Source: an uncultured bacterium
GTDB lineage: Bacteria > Actinomycetota > Actinomycetes > S36-B12
NCBI GenBank assembly: GCA_903850745.1
Contig: CAINMH010000129.1
Span: 1 to 55,175 of the forward strand
DNA length: 55,175 nucleotides
Direction of reading: 5' to 3'
This document shows, one piece after another, positions 9,139-21,235 of the stretch. Below the pieces are notes generated by a model. The model searched no databases and had not been told where the DNA came from. It saw nothing but the letters and a program-made list of their open reading frames with translations. Numbering within the stretch: position 1 is the first letter of the stretch; every line of letters begins with the position of its first letter. Both the position numbers and the translations under genes were made by a program.

Positions 9139-9810
9139 GTGTCCATGGCCGATCAGACGATCACACGCGGGCGAGCTTTCGATCGATTCATCAATTTCAG
9201 CGACGCGATAACCGCAGTTGCCATCACCCTGCTGGCCTTGCCTCTCGTGAACATCGCAACACCGCAGGGCGAGCAGTCTGTGTGGGATGTCATCAGCCTC
9301 AATTCGGGCGCCATCTGGGCCTTTGCGATCACCTTTGCGGTCGTAGGCACTATGTGGAAGAGCCACGCACGGGTCTTTCAGTCCATCCAAGGTTATGACC
9401 ACCCGATGTTCCTACTGAATCTTGCGTGGCTCGCGCTCATTGTGTTGCTCCCATGGCCTACCTCGTTGTACGGCACCAGCGGTAACTCCGTCCACCAGAG
9501 CGGAGCGCCTCTAGCTGGCGCGGGACTGTTCTACTGGCTGGTCTTGGCAGCGATATCTTTTCTGCTCACGGCCATGTCGATTCATGCCTCCCGGACGCCC
9601 GGTTTGCGTGACGAAGCCGAAATGAACCCGCACCGGGGTGGATCCGTCCGAGGTGCCGCCGTGCGTGGGTCGGTGTTCACGATTGCCTGCATCATCATTG
9701 GCATCGCTAGCCTCTTTGCACCCATCGTGGCGGAATGGCTGCCACTGGTCCTGGTGCCGATCGCGATTTTCACCAACAGGTACCAGCGCAAACAGCTGCG
9801 AAGCACGTAG
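9139..9810 (+). CDS. TMEM175-family (DUF1211) potassium channel-like protein
   Basis: RAFDRFINFSDAITAVAITLLALPL matches the RxxxFSD...T..L family signature; about 6 TM segments. Confidence 0.85.
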   Translation: MSMADQTITRGRAFDRFINFSDAITAVAITLLALPLVNIATPQGEQSVWDVISLNSGAIWAFAITFAVVGTMWKSHARVFQSIQGYDHPMFLLNLAWLALIVLLPWPTSLYGTSGNSVHQSGAPLAGAGLFYWLVLAAISFLLTAMSIHASRTPGLRDEAEMNPHRGGSVRGAAVRGSVFTIACIIIGIASLFAPIVAEWLPLVLVPIAIFTNRYQRKQLRST

Positions 9811-9820
9811 TCTTCCTCCC

Positions 9821-11344
9821 ATGTCTCAGGAGATTTCAGCCGAGTTCCTTTCACTCCCGCGAGAGGAGTGTGCGAGTGCCGCTTTGCAGCGGGCAGGAGA
9901 ACTTGGAGCTGAGTACGCAGACCTCCGTGTTGCTATGACTCGCTCCGCGAGCCTGCGCCTTCGCGACGCCATCGTCGAGGGCACAACCGACGATGCATCA
10001 ACGGGCATGTCCGTACGAGTTCTTTGGCAGGGGTGCTGGGGGTTTGCCGCCAGCGATGTCGTTAGTGTGAGCGAAGCCCTCGCGCTAGCTGAGAAGGCCG
10101 TCGCTCTGGCTCGGATTAGTTCCCCACTCGTGACAATACGAGTCGAACTTGCGCCCGAACCTGTCCATAACGGTACGTGGACTTCCGCACTCGAGATTGA
10201 TCCATTCGACGTCCCCACGGCCGAACGGGTCGCGCTGATGGCCGACCGAAGCGCTCTTTTGCTCGCCGCACCGGGAGTCAGCCATGCTGATGCTGGCTTG
10301 CAGTTCGTGCGAGAGAGCACATTTTTTGCAAGTGCAGCGGGAACCCGCACGATCCAACAACGCACCCGCATCGAAGCTGAGTGGTCTGCGACGCACGTGT
10401 CCGACAGCGGATTTGAGTCAATGTCGACAACCGCGCCCCCAGTTGCACGCGGTTGGGAATACGTCCTTGGCCGTGGCGAGACTGTTCGAGGTGCGCGACC
10501 ATGGGACTGGAACGACGAGCTTGCCCACCTGCCACTGCACTTGGCCGAGAAAGTGGCTGCACCATCAGTCGTGCCTGGCCCTACGACACTTGTCATAGAC
10601 CCCACCAATCTCTGGCTCACCATCCACGAGTCCGTGGGTCACGCCACCGAGTTAGACCGCGCACTGGGTTACGAGGCCAACTACGCGGGCACCTCTTTCG
10701 CGACCCCGGAAAAGCTCGGCACGTTTCAGTACGGCTCACCCCTCATGCACATCGTGGGCGACCGTACGGCTGACTTTGGACTAGCAACTACTGGTTGGGA
10801 CGACGAAGGTGTCGAAGCCCAAACTTGGGATCTCGTTCGAGACGGCATTCTTGTCGGCTACCAGTTGGATCGGAGTATGGCTGGGGAGATGCGTTTCCCG
10901 CGTTCGAATGGTTGCGCGTATGCAGACTCAGCCGAACATGTGGCAATCCAGCGCATGCCCAATGTCTCTCTCATGCCAGGAGCAACGCAAGCCTCTATCG
11001 AGGACCTTATTGCCGGTGTCGACGATGGCCTTTACATCGTCGGTGATCGTAGCTGGTCGATAGACATGCAGCGCTATAACTTCCAATTCACCGGACAGCG
11101 CTTCCACCGCATCAAATCGGGTCGACTCGCCGGGCAAGTGAAAGATGTTGCGTACCAGTCTCGTACTCCTGATTTCTGGGGGTCGATGGTTGCCCTCGGT
11201 GGCCCCGAAACCTACTTACTCGGGGGCGCGTTGAATTGCGGCAAGGGCCAACCCGGGCAGGTTGCTCCGGTGTCACATGGCTGTCCGGCCGCGGTCTTTG
11301 AAGGGGTTAACGTGCTCAACAGCGCAGCAGAGGCAGGTTCATGA
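9821..11344 (+). CDS. tldD: TldD/PmbA family metalloprotease (TldD-like, catalytic)
   Basis: HESVGH zinc motif in WLTIHESVGHATELDRALGYEANYAGTSFAT; ATG at 9821. Confidence 0.92.
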   Translation: MSQEISAEFLSLPREECASAALQRAGELGAEYADLRVAMTRSASLRLRDAIVEGTTDDASTGMSVRVLWQGCWGFAASDVVSVSEALALAEKAVALARISSPLVTIRVELAPEPVHNGTWTSALEIDPFDVPTAERVALMADRSALLLAAPGVSHADAGLQFVRESTFFASAAGTRTIQQRTRIEAEWSATHVSDSGFESMSTTAPPVARGWEYVLGRGETVRGARPWDWNDELAHLPLHLAEKVAAPSVVPGPTTLVIDPTNLWLTIHESVGHATELDRALGYEANYAGTSFATPEKLGTFQYGSPLMHIVGDRTADFGLATTGWDDEGVEAQTWDLVRDGILVGYQLDRSMAGEMRFPRSNGCAYADSAEHVAIQRMPNVSLMPGATQASIEDLIAGVDDGLYIVGDRSWSIDMQRYNFQFTGQRFHRIKSGRLAGQVKDVAYQSRTPDFWGSMVALGGPETYLLGGALNCGKGQPGQVAPVSHGCPAAVFEGVNVLNSAAEAGS

Positions 11345-12726
11345 TGCGTGCGGCTCCACAAGAACTCATTGAACGAGCCATCTCCTTGTCAACAACTGAC
11401 GGCTGCGCTGTGATCGTGCGCGATGTCAGCCGCGCCGACCTACGTTGGGCCCGCACCACTCTCACGACGAATGGTGAGTCCACGGCACTCGACATAACGG
11501 TCATTGCGTTCTCCCGAACGGCCACTGGCACGGCCACCGCGTCTATCGGAAGAGCCGCCCCAGATTTAGCTGACCTGAGTGCTTTGGTGCGGGAGGCCGA
11601 AGCTGCGGCGCGAGAGGCGCAAGATGCCGACGACGCATTTCCTTTGGTGTCCAGCGAAGGTATCGATCCAACCTGGAACGAGCCTGCAGAACCGACTTCG
11701 GGGGCTATTTTCGGGACCCTTGCTCAACGATTGGGCGAGGCATTCGCGGGCAATACAGCCATTGAACACTTTGGCTATGCCGAGCATGTGTCCACCACTA
11801 CGTGGCTCGGCACGAGCATGGGTATTCGTCGACGATTCGTGCAGCCCGAAGGCCGCCTGGAGATGACGGGCAAGTCCGATGGTCGTACGCGTTCGAGTTG
11901 GTGGGGTGCTGCCACCACTGACTTCACAGACGTAGATCCAGCCGACGGTGCCGCCTACCTTGCGAAGTCCCTCGGCTGGCAGGCAAGACGTGTGGAGATC
12001 GCCCCGGGCCGACATGACGCAATCCTCACGTCAAGTGCTGTGGGCGACTTGATGGTGGATTTGTGGTGGTCGGCGGCGGGTCGCGACGCCACAGAGGGAC
12101 GCAGCGTCTTTAGCCGACCTGGTGGAGGTACGCGCATCGGTGACCGAATCGGCATTCCCGGCATTTCACTCAGTAGCAATCCTGACGAACCAGGCATGCT
12201 CTCCGCAGATTTTATGGCCACCGGCACCACGTCGTCTTTCGCGAGTGTCTTCGACAATGGCATGGCGCTACCTCGTGTCGATTGGATTGCGGACGGAATC
12301 CTCAAGAATCTGATCACGACGAGACAATTCGCAGACGAATCTGGGCTGGCACTTGCCGCGCCCGCGGACGTCGTACGTATGCAGGTTGATTCGGGCTTTG
12401 GTTCACTCGAGGATCTGGTGGCGCGCACTTCGCGTGGTCTACTCGTCACCTGCCTTTGGTACAACCGGCTAGTCGACCCGCAGACATTGCTTCTCACCGG
12501 ACTTACCCGCGATGGCGTTTATGAGGTGCGTGACGGCGAGATCGTGGGAGCTGCAGGCAATTTCAGGTTCAACGACTCCCCTGTGTCCATGCTGCAGAGA
12601 ATCACAGATTCAACGACAACGAGCCGCACGATGCCGAGGGAGTTCGGCGACTATGCCAATCGCGTAGCCATGCCCGCACTCGCTGTGTCGGACTTCCACT
12701 TCAGCACTGCCAGCGAGGCCCTCTAA
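11341..12726 (+). CDS. TldD/PmbA family protein (TldE/PmbA-like partner)
   Basis: Paralogous fold, no HExxxH; ATGA overlap with tldD. Confidence 0.88.
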   Translation: MMRAAPQELIERAISLSTTDGCAVIVRDVSRADLRWARTTLTTNGESTALDITVIAFSRTATGTATASIGRAAPDLADLSALVREAEAAAREAQDADDAFPLVSSEGIDPTWNEPAEPTSGAIFGTLAQRLGEAFAGNTAIEHFGYAEHVSTTTWLGTSMGIRRRFVQPEGRLEMTGKSDGRTRSSWWGAATTDFTDVDPADGAAYLAKSLGWQARRVEIAPGRHDAILTSSAVGDLMVDLWWSAAGRDATEGRSVFSRPGGGTRIGDRIGIPGISLSSNPDEPGMLSADFMATGTTSSFASVFDNGMALPRVDWIADGILKNLITTRQFADESGLALAAPADVVRMQVDSGFGSLEDLVARTSRGLLVTCLWYNRLVDPQTLLLTGLTRDGVYEVRDGEIVGAAGNFRFNDSPVSMLQRITDSTTTSRTMPREFGDYANRVAMPALAVSDFHFSTASEAL

Positions 12727-12772
12727 CCCCAGCCAGGATGCGAGGTCGGGCTAGCCGACGTAGGCTGGCCAC

Positions 12773-13075
12773 ATGGCAGTTGAGCCACAAGAGGTCTACA
12801 CCGTGACGACGGCTCAGGTGGGCACTGCCCAAGAGCAGACTGGGCGGGTCGGCAGGTACCTCTTCTCTATGGGGATTCGCACTGCGTGCGTAATAGCCGC
12901 GATCATTATTCCTGGTTGGCCCCGTTGGCTCTTTCTTGTCGGTGCTGTCTTCTTGCCCTACATCGCCGTGGTGATCGCGAATGCTGGCCGAGAAAAGACC
13001 TCTCGAGAGTCGATAATCACACCGGAATCGACTCATGCAGCACTCCCTGCGGGGCCCGAGTCTCCTCAGCCGTAG
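12773..13075 (+). CDS. DUF3099 domain-containing membrane protein
   Basis: RYLFSMGIRTACVIAAIIIPGWPRWLFLVGAVFLPYIAVVIANAGRE resembles DUF3099. Confidence 0.85.
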   Translation: MAVEPQEVYTVTTAQVGTAQEQTGRVGRYLFSMGIRTACVIAAIIIPGWPRWLFLVGAVFLPYIAVVIANAGREKTSRESIITPESTHAALPAGPESPQP

Positions 13076-13084
13076 GGTGGACGT

Positions 13085-13834
13085 GTGTTGTCTCTCCTCC
13101 GCACTCCGCGCTGGATAAGTTTCACTGCACTTTTGATCTTCTTCATCATTGCATTCGGATTACTGAGCAGATGGCAATGGTCACGTGCAGAAGAACATCG
13201 GCTTGAACGCATCGCTATCGAGGAGCGAGCCAACGCGGCGCCTGAACCCATTTCGGAGTTGCTTCCACCAACCACGCAACTTCCCACTGATCTTGAGTGG
13301 CGCCAAGTTTCTGTAAGCGGAACATTCACGGGCCAATCTGCCTTGGTGCGGAAGCGGCCATTGGGTGGACAGAATGGCTTCTGGGCAATGTCCGCGTTGC
13401 AACTCAGTGACGGGACCTACGTGTGGATCAACCGGGGTTGGACAGCTGCGACAGGTGATGCTCTGGGAACACCGACAGTGACAGCTCCACCTAGCGGGCC
13501 CGTAGCAATTATTGCCCGATTGCGGCCATCGCAGTTCGCGCCCAATCCGCAGCCGGCAGACTTACCCGCGGGGCAAGTGACCGATGCTGACGTCTCCATC
13601 CTCCCAGCGGTGGCTGGGCCCGAGTACGACGTCTACCTAGAGTTAGTGTCATCGACGCCTGATGCGCACAACGGTTTGATCCTGCTGTCGCCGCCCGAAA
13701 TCGACGATAACCAAAACATTTCTTACGCAGTCCAATGGCTCCTATTCGCTGGCGTAGGGCTCGTCGGATGGTTCTTTTTTCTGCGGCGTGAAGCGCGTAC
13801 AGAGGCCTCAGCGGAAGCTGATCAGCGAAACTGA
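13085..13834 (+). CDS. SURF1 family cytochrome oxidase biogenesis protein
   Basis: FGLLSRWQWSRAEE, WVNRGWTAA-like VWINRGWTAATG, NISYAVQWLLFAGVGLVGWFFFLRRE. Confidence 0.92.
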   Translation: MLSLLRTPRWISFTALLIFFIIAFGLLSRWQWSRAEEHRLERIAIEERANAAPEPISELLPPTTQLPTDLEWRQVSVSGTFTGQSALVRKRPLGGQNGFWAMSALQLSDGTYVWINRGWTAATGDALGTPTVTAPPSGPVAIIARLRPSQFAPNPQPADLPAGQVTDADVSILPAVAGPEYDVYLELVSSTPDAHNGLILLSPPEIDDNQNISYAVQWLLFAGVGLVGWFFFLRREARTEASAEADQRN

Positions 13835-15675
13835 GTTTGGTACAGATCCGAGTAGACACCCTGAGCCGTCAATAGCTCTTCGTGAGTCCCAGACTCTACG
13901 ACGCGGCCCTCATCGATGACCAAGATGAGGTCGGCATTGCGCACAGTAGACAGGCGGTGGGCGATGACCAATGACGTACGACCCACCAGCGCAACCTCAA
14001 GGGCTTTCTGCACCGCATATTCGCTCTCGGAGTCCAGATGTGCGGTGGCCTCATCAAGTACGACAATGGCAGGAGACTTCAGAAGCAATCGAGCCAATGC
14101 GAAGCGCTGTTTCTCCCCGCCGGAGAGTCGATGCCCGCGATCTCCGACAACCGTGTCCAAGCCATCGGGAAGCGCGCTGACGAGATCTTGAATTTGGGCA
14201 GCTTCGCATGCCGCCCGAATGTCCGCATCAGTCGCTTCCGGTCGCGCGTATTGAAGGTTCGCCCGAATAGTGTCGTGGAACATGTGGGCGTCCTGCGTCA
14301 CCATGCCGACGGCGGCGTGGACAGAGTCCAATGTCAAATCCTTGATGTCCACACCACCGAGTTTTACTTGACCCGAAGTGGGGTCGTACAGTCGCGGAAC
14401 CAGAGAGGTGATGGTGGTCTTGCCCGCACCCGACGGACCTACCAATGCGACCAGTTGGCCCGGCTCCACGCGGAATGACACCCCGCGCAAGATCAGATCG
14501 TGAGACCTGACCGACTCCGGACGCGCAATGGACTCTAGTGACGCGAGCGACACTTCTTCGGCGGTGGGATACCGAAAGGTGACGTCGGTGAACTCAATGG
14601 AAAGCGGACCCGAGGGAGCCGAAATTGCAGTGGGACTCTCCACAACAAGGGGTTTGAGATCGAGCACTTCAAACACACGTTCAAAACTCACTAAGGCGGT
14701 CATGACATCCACTCGAACATTGGAAAGCGCCGTCAGGGGGCCATAGAGCTGCCCTAGAAGTGCCACAAGTGCCAAGAGTGTGCCAAGGCTCAAGGTGCCC
14801 ATCACCACAAAATTGCCGCCGACACCGTAGGTGATAGCCGTGGCCAAGGCAGCCACCAAGATCAAAGCCGTGAAGAACCAGCGGTTTGCCATCGCAATCG
14901 AAATGCCGATGTCGCGAACGCGACTCGCTCTCCCCCGATAGTTCGCGTCCTCATCGTGGGGGCGACCAAAGAGTTTGACTAGCAGAGCGCCAGCGACATT
15001 AAAGCGTTCTGTCATCTGGGTGCTCAACTCAGCGTTCAACTGCATTTGCTCACGCGTCAGTGCCTGAAGCCGACGACCCATCCATCGCGCCGGCAACAGA
15101 AATAGGGGCAGAAGAATGAGGGCTAGGAGAGTAATTTGCCAGGACAGGATGAACATGGTGATGAGAACAATCGTCACGCTAATGACGTTGCCGACAACTC
15201 CGCCGAGAGTTGACGTAAAGGCTTGCTGTGCACCAATAACATCACTATTGACACGGGAAACTAGAGCACCCGTCTGCGCACGAGTGAAGAAGGCGATCGA
15301 TTGCTTTTGGACGTGGGAAAACACCTCGGTTCGCAAGTCGTAGATCAAACCCTCACCAATACGCGATGAAAACCAACGAGCAATCACGCCAACACCAGCG
15401 TCCGCGATAGCAAGAACCGCAACAAGGATGGCGCCGATCGTGACTACTCGGGCATTGCCCGCGCTAATTCCTGAATCCACTATCCACTGGAACAAAAGCG
15501 GTTGCCCAACAGTGAGCAGAGAAACTGCTACCAAAGTGATCAGAAAGAGAATGACGAGCGTGCGGTATGGACGTGCGTACTGGAAAACACGTTTCACTAC
15601 CGCACGGCCAACCTTCCGTCGCTTCAGAGACGCATCGCGCGTCAAGGCGCGGTAGGCAGCCCAATCATGGGACAT
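13822..15675 (-). CDS. ABC transporter ATP-binding protein/permease (exporter half-transporter)
   Basis: TM domain plus NBD: GPSGAGKTTITSLVPRLYDP, LSGGEKQRFALARLLLKSPAIVVLDEATAHLDSESE. Confidence 0.94.
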   Translation of the reverse strand: MSHDWAAYRALTRDASLKRRKVGRAVVKRVFQYARPYRTLVILFLITLVAVSLLTVGQPLLFQWIVDSGISAGNARVVTIGAILVAVLAIADAGVGVIARWFSSRIGEGLIYDLRTEVFSHVQKQSIAFFTRAQTGALVSRVNSDVIGAQQAFTSTLGGVVGNVISVTIVLITMFILSWQITLLALILLPLFLLPARWMGRRLQALTREQMQLNAELSTQMTERFNVAGALLVKLFGRPHDEDANYRGRASRVRDIGISIAMANRWFFTALILVAALATAITYGVGGNFVVMGTLSLGTLLALVALLGQLYGPLTALSNVRVDVMTALVSFERVFEVLDLKPLVVESPTAISAPSGPLSIEFTDVTFRYPTAEEVSLASLESIARPESVRSHDLILRGVSFRVEPGQLVALVGPSGAGKTTITSLVPRLYDPTSGQVKLGGVDIKDLTLDSVHAAVGMVTQDAHMFHDTIRANLQYARPEATDADIRAACEAAQIQDLVSALPDGLDTVVGDRGHRLSGGEKQRFALARLLLKSPAIVVLDEATAHLDSESEYAVQKALEVALVGRTSLVIAHRLSTVRNADLILVIDEGRVVESGTHEELLTAQGVYSDLYQTQFR

Positions 15676-15677
15676 TG

Positions 15678-16463
15678 TTAGTGATCCAATGCAGAGAGAA
15701 GGGCCCGAAGTCGCTTAGCCTGCGCCAGTCGCTCCGCTGAATGTTGACTCAGGGGATCCGCCGTCTGAGCATGGAGTAGCAGTGGTTTCAGGTCCAGCGC
15801 CGCACCATTGGTCAATCGGATGGCATCAATCAGCCGCTGACCAGTGGCCAACAGGTCGTCTGCAGGGACCGAGGCGACGGCTAGACCACGTTGCACTGCT
15901 TCAGCAGCGCCTACGGATCGACCGGTGAGACACAACTCAAGGGCCTGGCTGTACCCCATGGCGCGCACGAGCGTGTGAGTACCCGTGAGATCGGGGACCA
16001 ACCCGAACTGAGCTTCGCGCATCGAGAGTTCCACATCGTGAGCCACGACCATAAGATCCGCGGCAAGCGCGAGCTGGAACCCCGCGCCTACGGCATGCCC
16101 TTGAACAAGTGCGATCGTGATGGGTCGGATAGCCCGCAACACCCGAAATCCATCCTGAAATGCAGCAATTGCCGAGTCAAGCTCATCATCAGGTCGCCGA
16201 GCGATGTGGACGAGTGATTCTTGTCCGGAGATTCCTGCCGGAGTGAACATCCGACGATCGAGTCCGGCGCTAAAGGAGGAACCGGCGCCAGTGATGAGCA
16301 CGGCGACGACCTCTGCGGGAATGGAATCGGCAATTTTGGTGAGAGCGAGCCACGTCGCGGGAGTCTGCGGATTGCGTCGTTGTGGGTCATTGAGAGTGAT
16401 GGTAACTACATCCGCCGCCCGTGAGACCGCAAGGCCACAGTCTTCGGGCAGGGTGATGTCCAT
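15678..16463 (-). CDS. Enoyl-CoA hydratase/isomerase family protein
   Basis: Crotonase fold motifs GAGSSFSAGLDRRMF, VQGHAVGAGFQLALAADLMVVA. Confidence 0.92.
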   Translation of the reverse strand: MDITLPEDCGLAVSRAADVVTITLNDPQRRNPQTPATWLALTKIADSIPAEVVAVLITGAGSSFSAGLDRRMFTPAGISGQESLVHIARRPDDELDSAIAAFQDGFRVLRAIRPITIALVQGHAVGAGFQLALAADLMVVAHDVELSMREAQFGLVPDLTGTHTLVRAMGYSQALELCLTGRSVGAAEAVQRGLAVASVPADDLLATGQRLIDAIRLTNGAALDLKPLLLHAQTADPLSQHSAERLAQAKRLRALLSALDH

Positions 16464-16468
16464 AGGTC

Positions 16469-17140
16469 TTACGCTAACTCAACAAGATCTAGGTAGTCGT
16501 GACCCCAGAGGTCTTCGTCGCCATCGGGGAGAAGGAGCACCCGCTCAGGCTCTAAGGCGCACACAGCTCCCTCATCGTGGGTGACCAGCACCACCGCTCC
16601 CTCATAACCACGCAAGGCACCAAGCACCTCCTCGCGACTGGCTGGATCCAAGTTGTTGGTGGGCTCGTCCAGCAATAGGACGTTGGCACTGCTCACCACC
16701 AGCATGGCCAAGGCCAGGCGAGTCTTCTCACCACCAGAGAGAACTCCTGCAGGCTTGACTACTGAGTCACCAGAAAATAGAAAGGATCCCAAAACGCGAC
16801 GTGCTTCTAGCTCGCCGATGTCGGGTGAACTGCTCAACATATTGGAAAGAACAGTCGCTTCGGGATCAAGAGTCTCGTGCTCCTGAGCGTAGTAGCCAAT
16901 CCGAGCTCCATGTCCGAGAATGCGCTCCCCCGTATCGGGAGGATCCACATCGGCGAGCATCCTTAGCAGGGTTGTCTTGCCCGCTCCGTTGAGACCGAGA
17001 ACCACCACACGCGAACCCTTGTCAATGGCCAAGTCCACGTCAGTGAACACTTCCTGCGAGCCATAGGACTTGGACAAGCCCTTCGCCATCAATGGAGTCT
17101 TGCCGCAAGGAGCCGGCGACGGAAAGCGTAGGCGGGCCAA
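16469..17140 (-). CDS. ABC-F C-terminal half (NBD2); TTG start is only the ORF-caller boundary
   Basis: GLNGAGKTTLLRMLADVDPPDTG, LSGGEKTRLALAMLVVSSANVLLLDEPTNNLDPASRE. Confidence 0.8.
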   Translation of the reverse strand: MARLRFPSPAPCGKTPLMAKGLSKSYGSQEVFTDVDLAIDKGSRVVVLGLNGAGKTTLLRMLADVDPPDTGERILGHGARIGYYAQEHETLDPEATVLSNMLSSSPDIGELEARRVLGSFLFSGDSVVKPAGVLSGGEKTRLALAMLVVSSANVLLLDEPTNNLDPASREEVLGALRGYEGAVVLVTHDEGAVCALEPERVLLLPDGDEDLWGHDYLDLVELA

Positions 17141-17176
17141 TTTATCGCTGCGTCGCTCGGATTCTAGTCCCGTTAC

Positions 17177-18067
17177 CTATCTGTCTGCACGCTTCAACAT
17201 TGATTGAGCTGCTTTAGCTTTTGTCGCCTTGGCACGCATGCGTTCAGCTTGCTCGCGCAAGGTGCTGGCTTGGCGTTCGGCGTTTGAGCGCTCGCGCTTG
17301 CGTCGCCTTTCATCTACTTCGCGCTGCTGCAGATAGGCCTTCCACCCCATGGAGTATGCGTCTAGCTCCTGCCGGGTAGCGTCAAGATGAATAACCCGGT
17401 TCACAGTTGCGTCAAGGAGTTCGGTGTCGTGACTGATCACGATGAATCCACCTTTGTAGGCGCCAAGGAAACGTCTCAACCAGCCAATGGAGTCAGCATC
17501 AAGGTGGTTAGTCGGCTCATCCAACAAGAGCACGTCTGCGCCGCTGAAGAGAATTCGGGCCAGTTCAACTCGTCGACGTTGGCCGCCCGACAGAGTGCCT
17601 AGGGGCTGGCCGAGGACTCGCTCCGGGAGCCCGACACTTGCCGCAATTGTTGCGGCCTCCGATTCGACGGCGTAGCCGCCCAGAGCCATGAACTCAGCTT
17701 CCGCGCGAGCATATTGCGACATGACCTTGTCCAGCGCTTCTCCCGTGGTGCTCCCCATCCGTTCTGACGCGGTGTGCAGTCGAGTCACGATCTCGTCGAG
17801 ACCACGGGCTGACAGAATTCTGCCGCGCGCGGTGATCTCGAGGTCGCCCGTACGCGGATCCTGCGGGAGATACCCCACCGTCCCGGAGCGCGTGATCTGT
17901 CCTGCCGCCGGCTGAGTCTCACCAGCCAAGGTGCGCATGAGCGTGGTTTTGCCGGCCCCGTTGCGACCAACGAGGCCTACCCGATCACCTGGTCCTATCC
18001 GAAGTGAGCCGTCTACAAGGAGTGCGTCTGGTCCAGCTCGAAGTTCAATACCAGCAGCAGAGATCAT
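17177..18067 (-). CDS. ABC-F N-terminal half (NBD1 + linker up to TAG)
   Basis: GLVGRNGAGKTTLMRTLAGE, LSGGQRRRVELARILFSGADVLLLDEPTNHLD; ends ...SMLKRADR*. Confidence 0.85.
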   Translation of the reverse strand: MISAAGIELRAGPDALLVDGSLRIGPGDRVGLVGRNGAGKTTLMRTLAGETQPAAGQITRSGTVGYLPQDPRTGDLEITARGRILSARGLDEIVTRLHTASERMGSTTGEALDKVMSQYARAEAEFMALGGYAVESEAATIAASVGLPERVLGQPLGTLSGGQRRRVELARILFSGADVLLLDEPTNHLDADSIGWLRRFLGAYKGGFIVISHDTELLDATVNRVIHLDATRQELDAYSMGWKAYLQQREVDERRRKRERSNAERQASTLREQAERMRAKATKAKAAQSMLKRADR

Positions 18068-18370
18068 TAGAGATTAAAGCCGAGCGCCCGCAACATGTCG
18101 CGACCGTCATCGGTGATCTTGTCTGGGCCCCACGGCGGCATCCAAACCCAGTTGATCCGGTAGTCACTCACCACACCGCTCAAGGCCGCGCGAGTCTGGT
18201 CCTCGATCTGATCGGTCAGCGGGCAAGCAGCCGAGGTCAGCGTCATATCCAAGGTCGCGACCGTGTCGTCCACGTGCACGTCGTACACCAAACCTAGATC
18301 GACGACATTGATGCCGAGTTCGGGGTCCACGACATCCTTCATCGCTTCCCACACCAATTCACTCGCTGTT

Positions 18371-18378
<8 letters not shown>
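18067..18378 (-). CDS. DUF59/MIP18-type metal-sulfur cluster assembly factor (SufT-like)
   Basis: VWEAMKDVVDPELGINVVDLGLVYDVHVDD...LTSAACPLTDQIEDQ; GTG start at 18378. Confidence 0.92.
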
Positions 18379-20893
<2,515 letters not shown>

Positions 20894-20897
<4 letters not shown>

Positions 20898-21235
20898 GCC
20901 GACTGCCCTCCAGCATTTAGTGAAACATGAATACGAGCTTGTGGTCCAGCACCGTCAACGCGCACGGCATAAACAGGAACAGCTGAGAGCGCCGGGAGTG
21001 ACGCCGGAATACCGGTGCGTAGATCGAAGCGAGAACCGTGTAGCCAGCACTCGATGAAACAGCCTTCGACTTCACCTTCGGACAATTCAACATCAGCATG
21101 TGAGCACACATCGCGAATGGCGTACACCTGACCCTCAGAACGGACCACGGCTACGGGCTCAGCGCCCAACATCACCCGGTGTGCACCAGGTTCCGGAACG
21201 TCACCGAGAGCGCACACATCAACCCATTCGCTCAT
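20894..21235 (-). CDS. Rieske-type (2Fe-2S) ferredoxin within suf operon
   Basis: CSHADVELSEGEVEGCFIECWLHGSRFDLRTG (CxH...CxxH). Confidence 0.92.

Larger units (their letters stand above)
16469..18067 (-). pseudogene. ABC-F family ATPase gene interrupted by a single in-frame TAG (codon at 17179-17177)
   Basis: Both NBD halves are in the same reading frame (17177-16469 = 708 = 236 x 3). Readthrough sequence MLKRADR*VTGLESERRSDKLARLRFPSPAPCGKTPLMAKGLSKSYGS restores a normal ABC-F linker. Confidence 0.6.

Noticed and set aside
9826-10623. 265-aa antisense ORF opposite tldD
   Set aside because: Shadow ORF with biased composition; tldD has strong motif support.
17177-17179. Genome-wide TAG recoding as explanation for the ABC-F interruption
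   Set aside because: Several intact genes in the window end with TAG at the expected C-terminus (serB 7089-7091, TMEM175-like 9808-9810, ctaA 27098-27100, MBL 40389-40391, acyltransferase 48479-48481).
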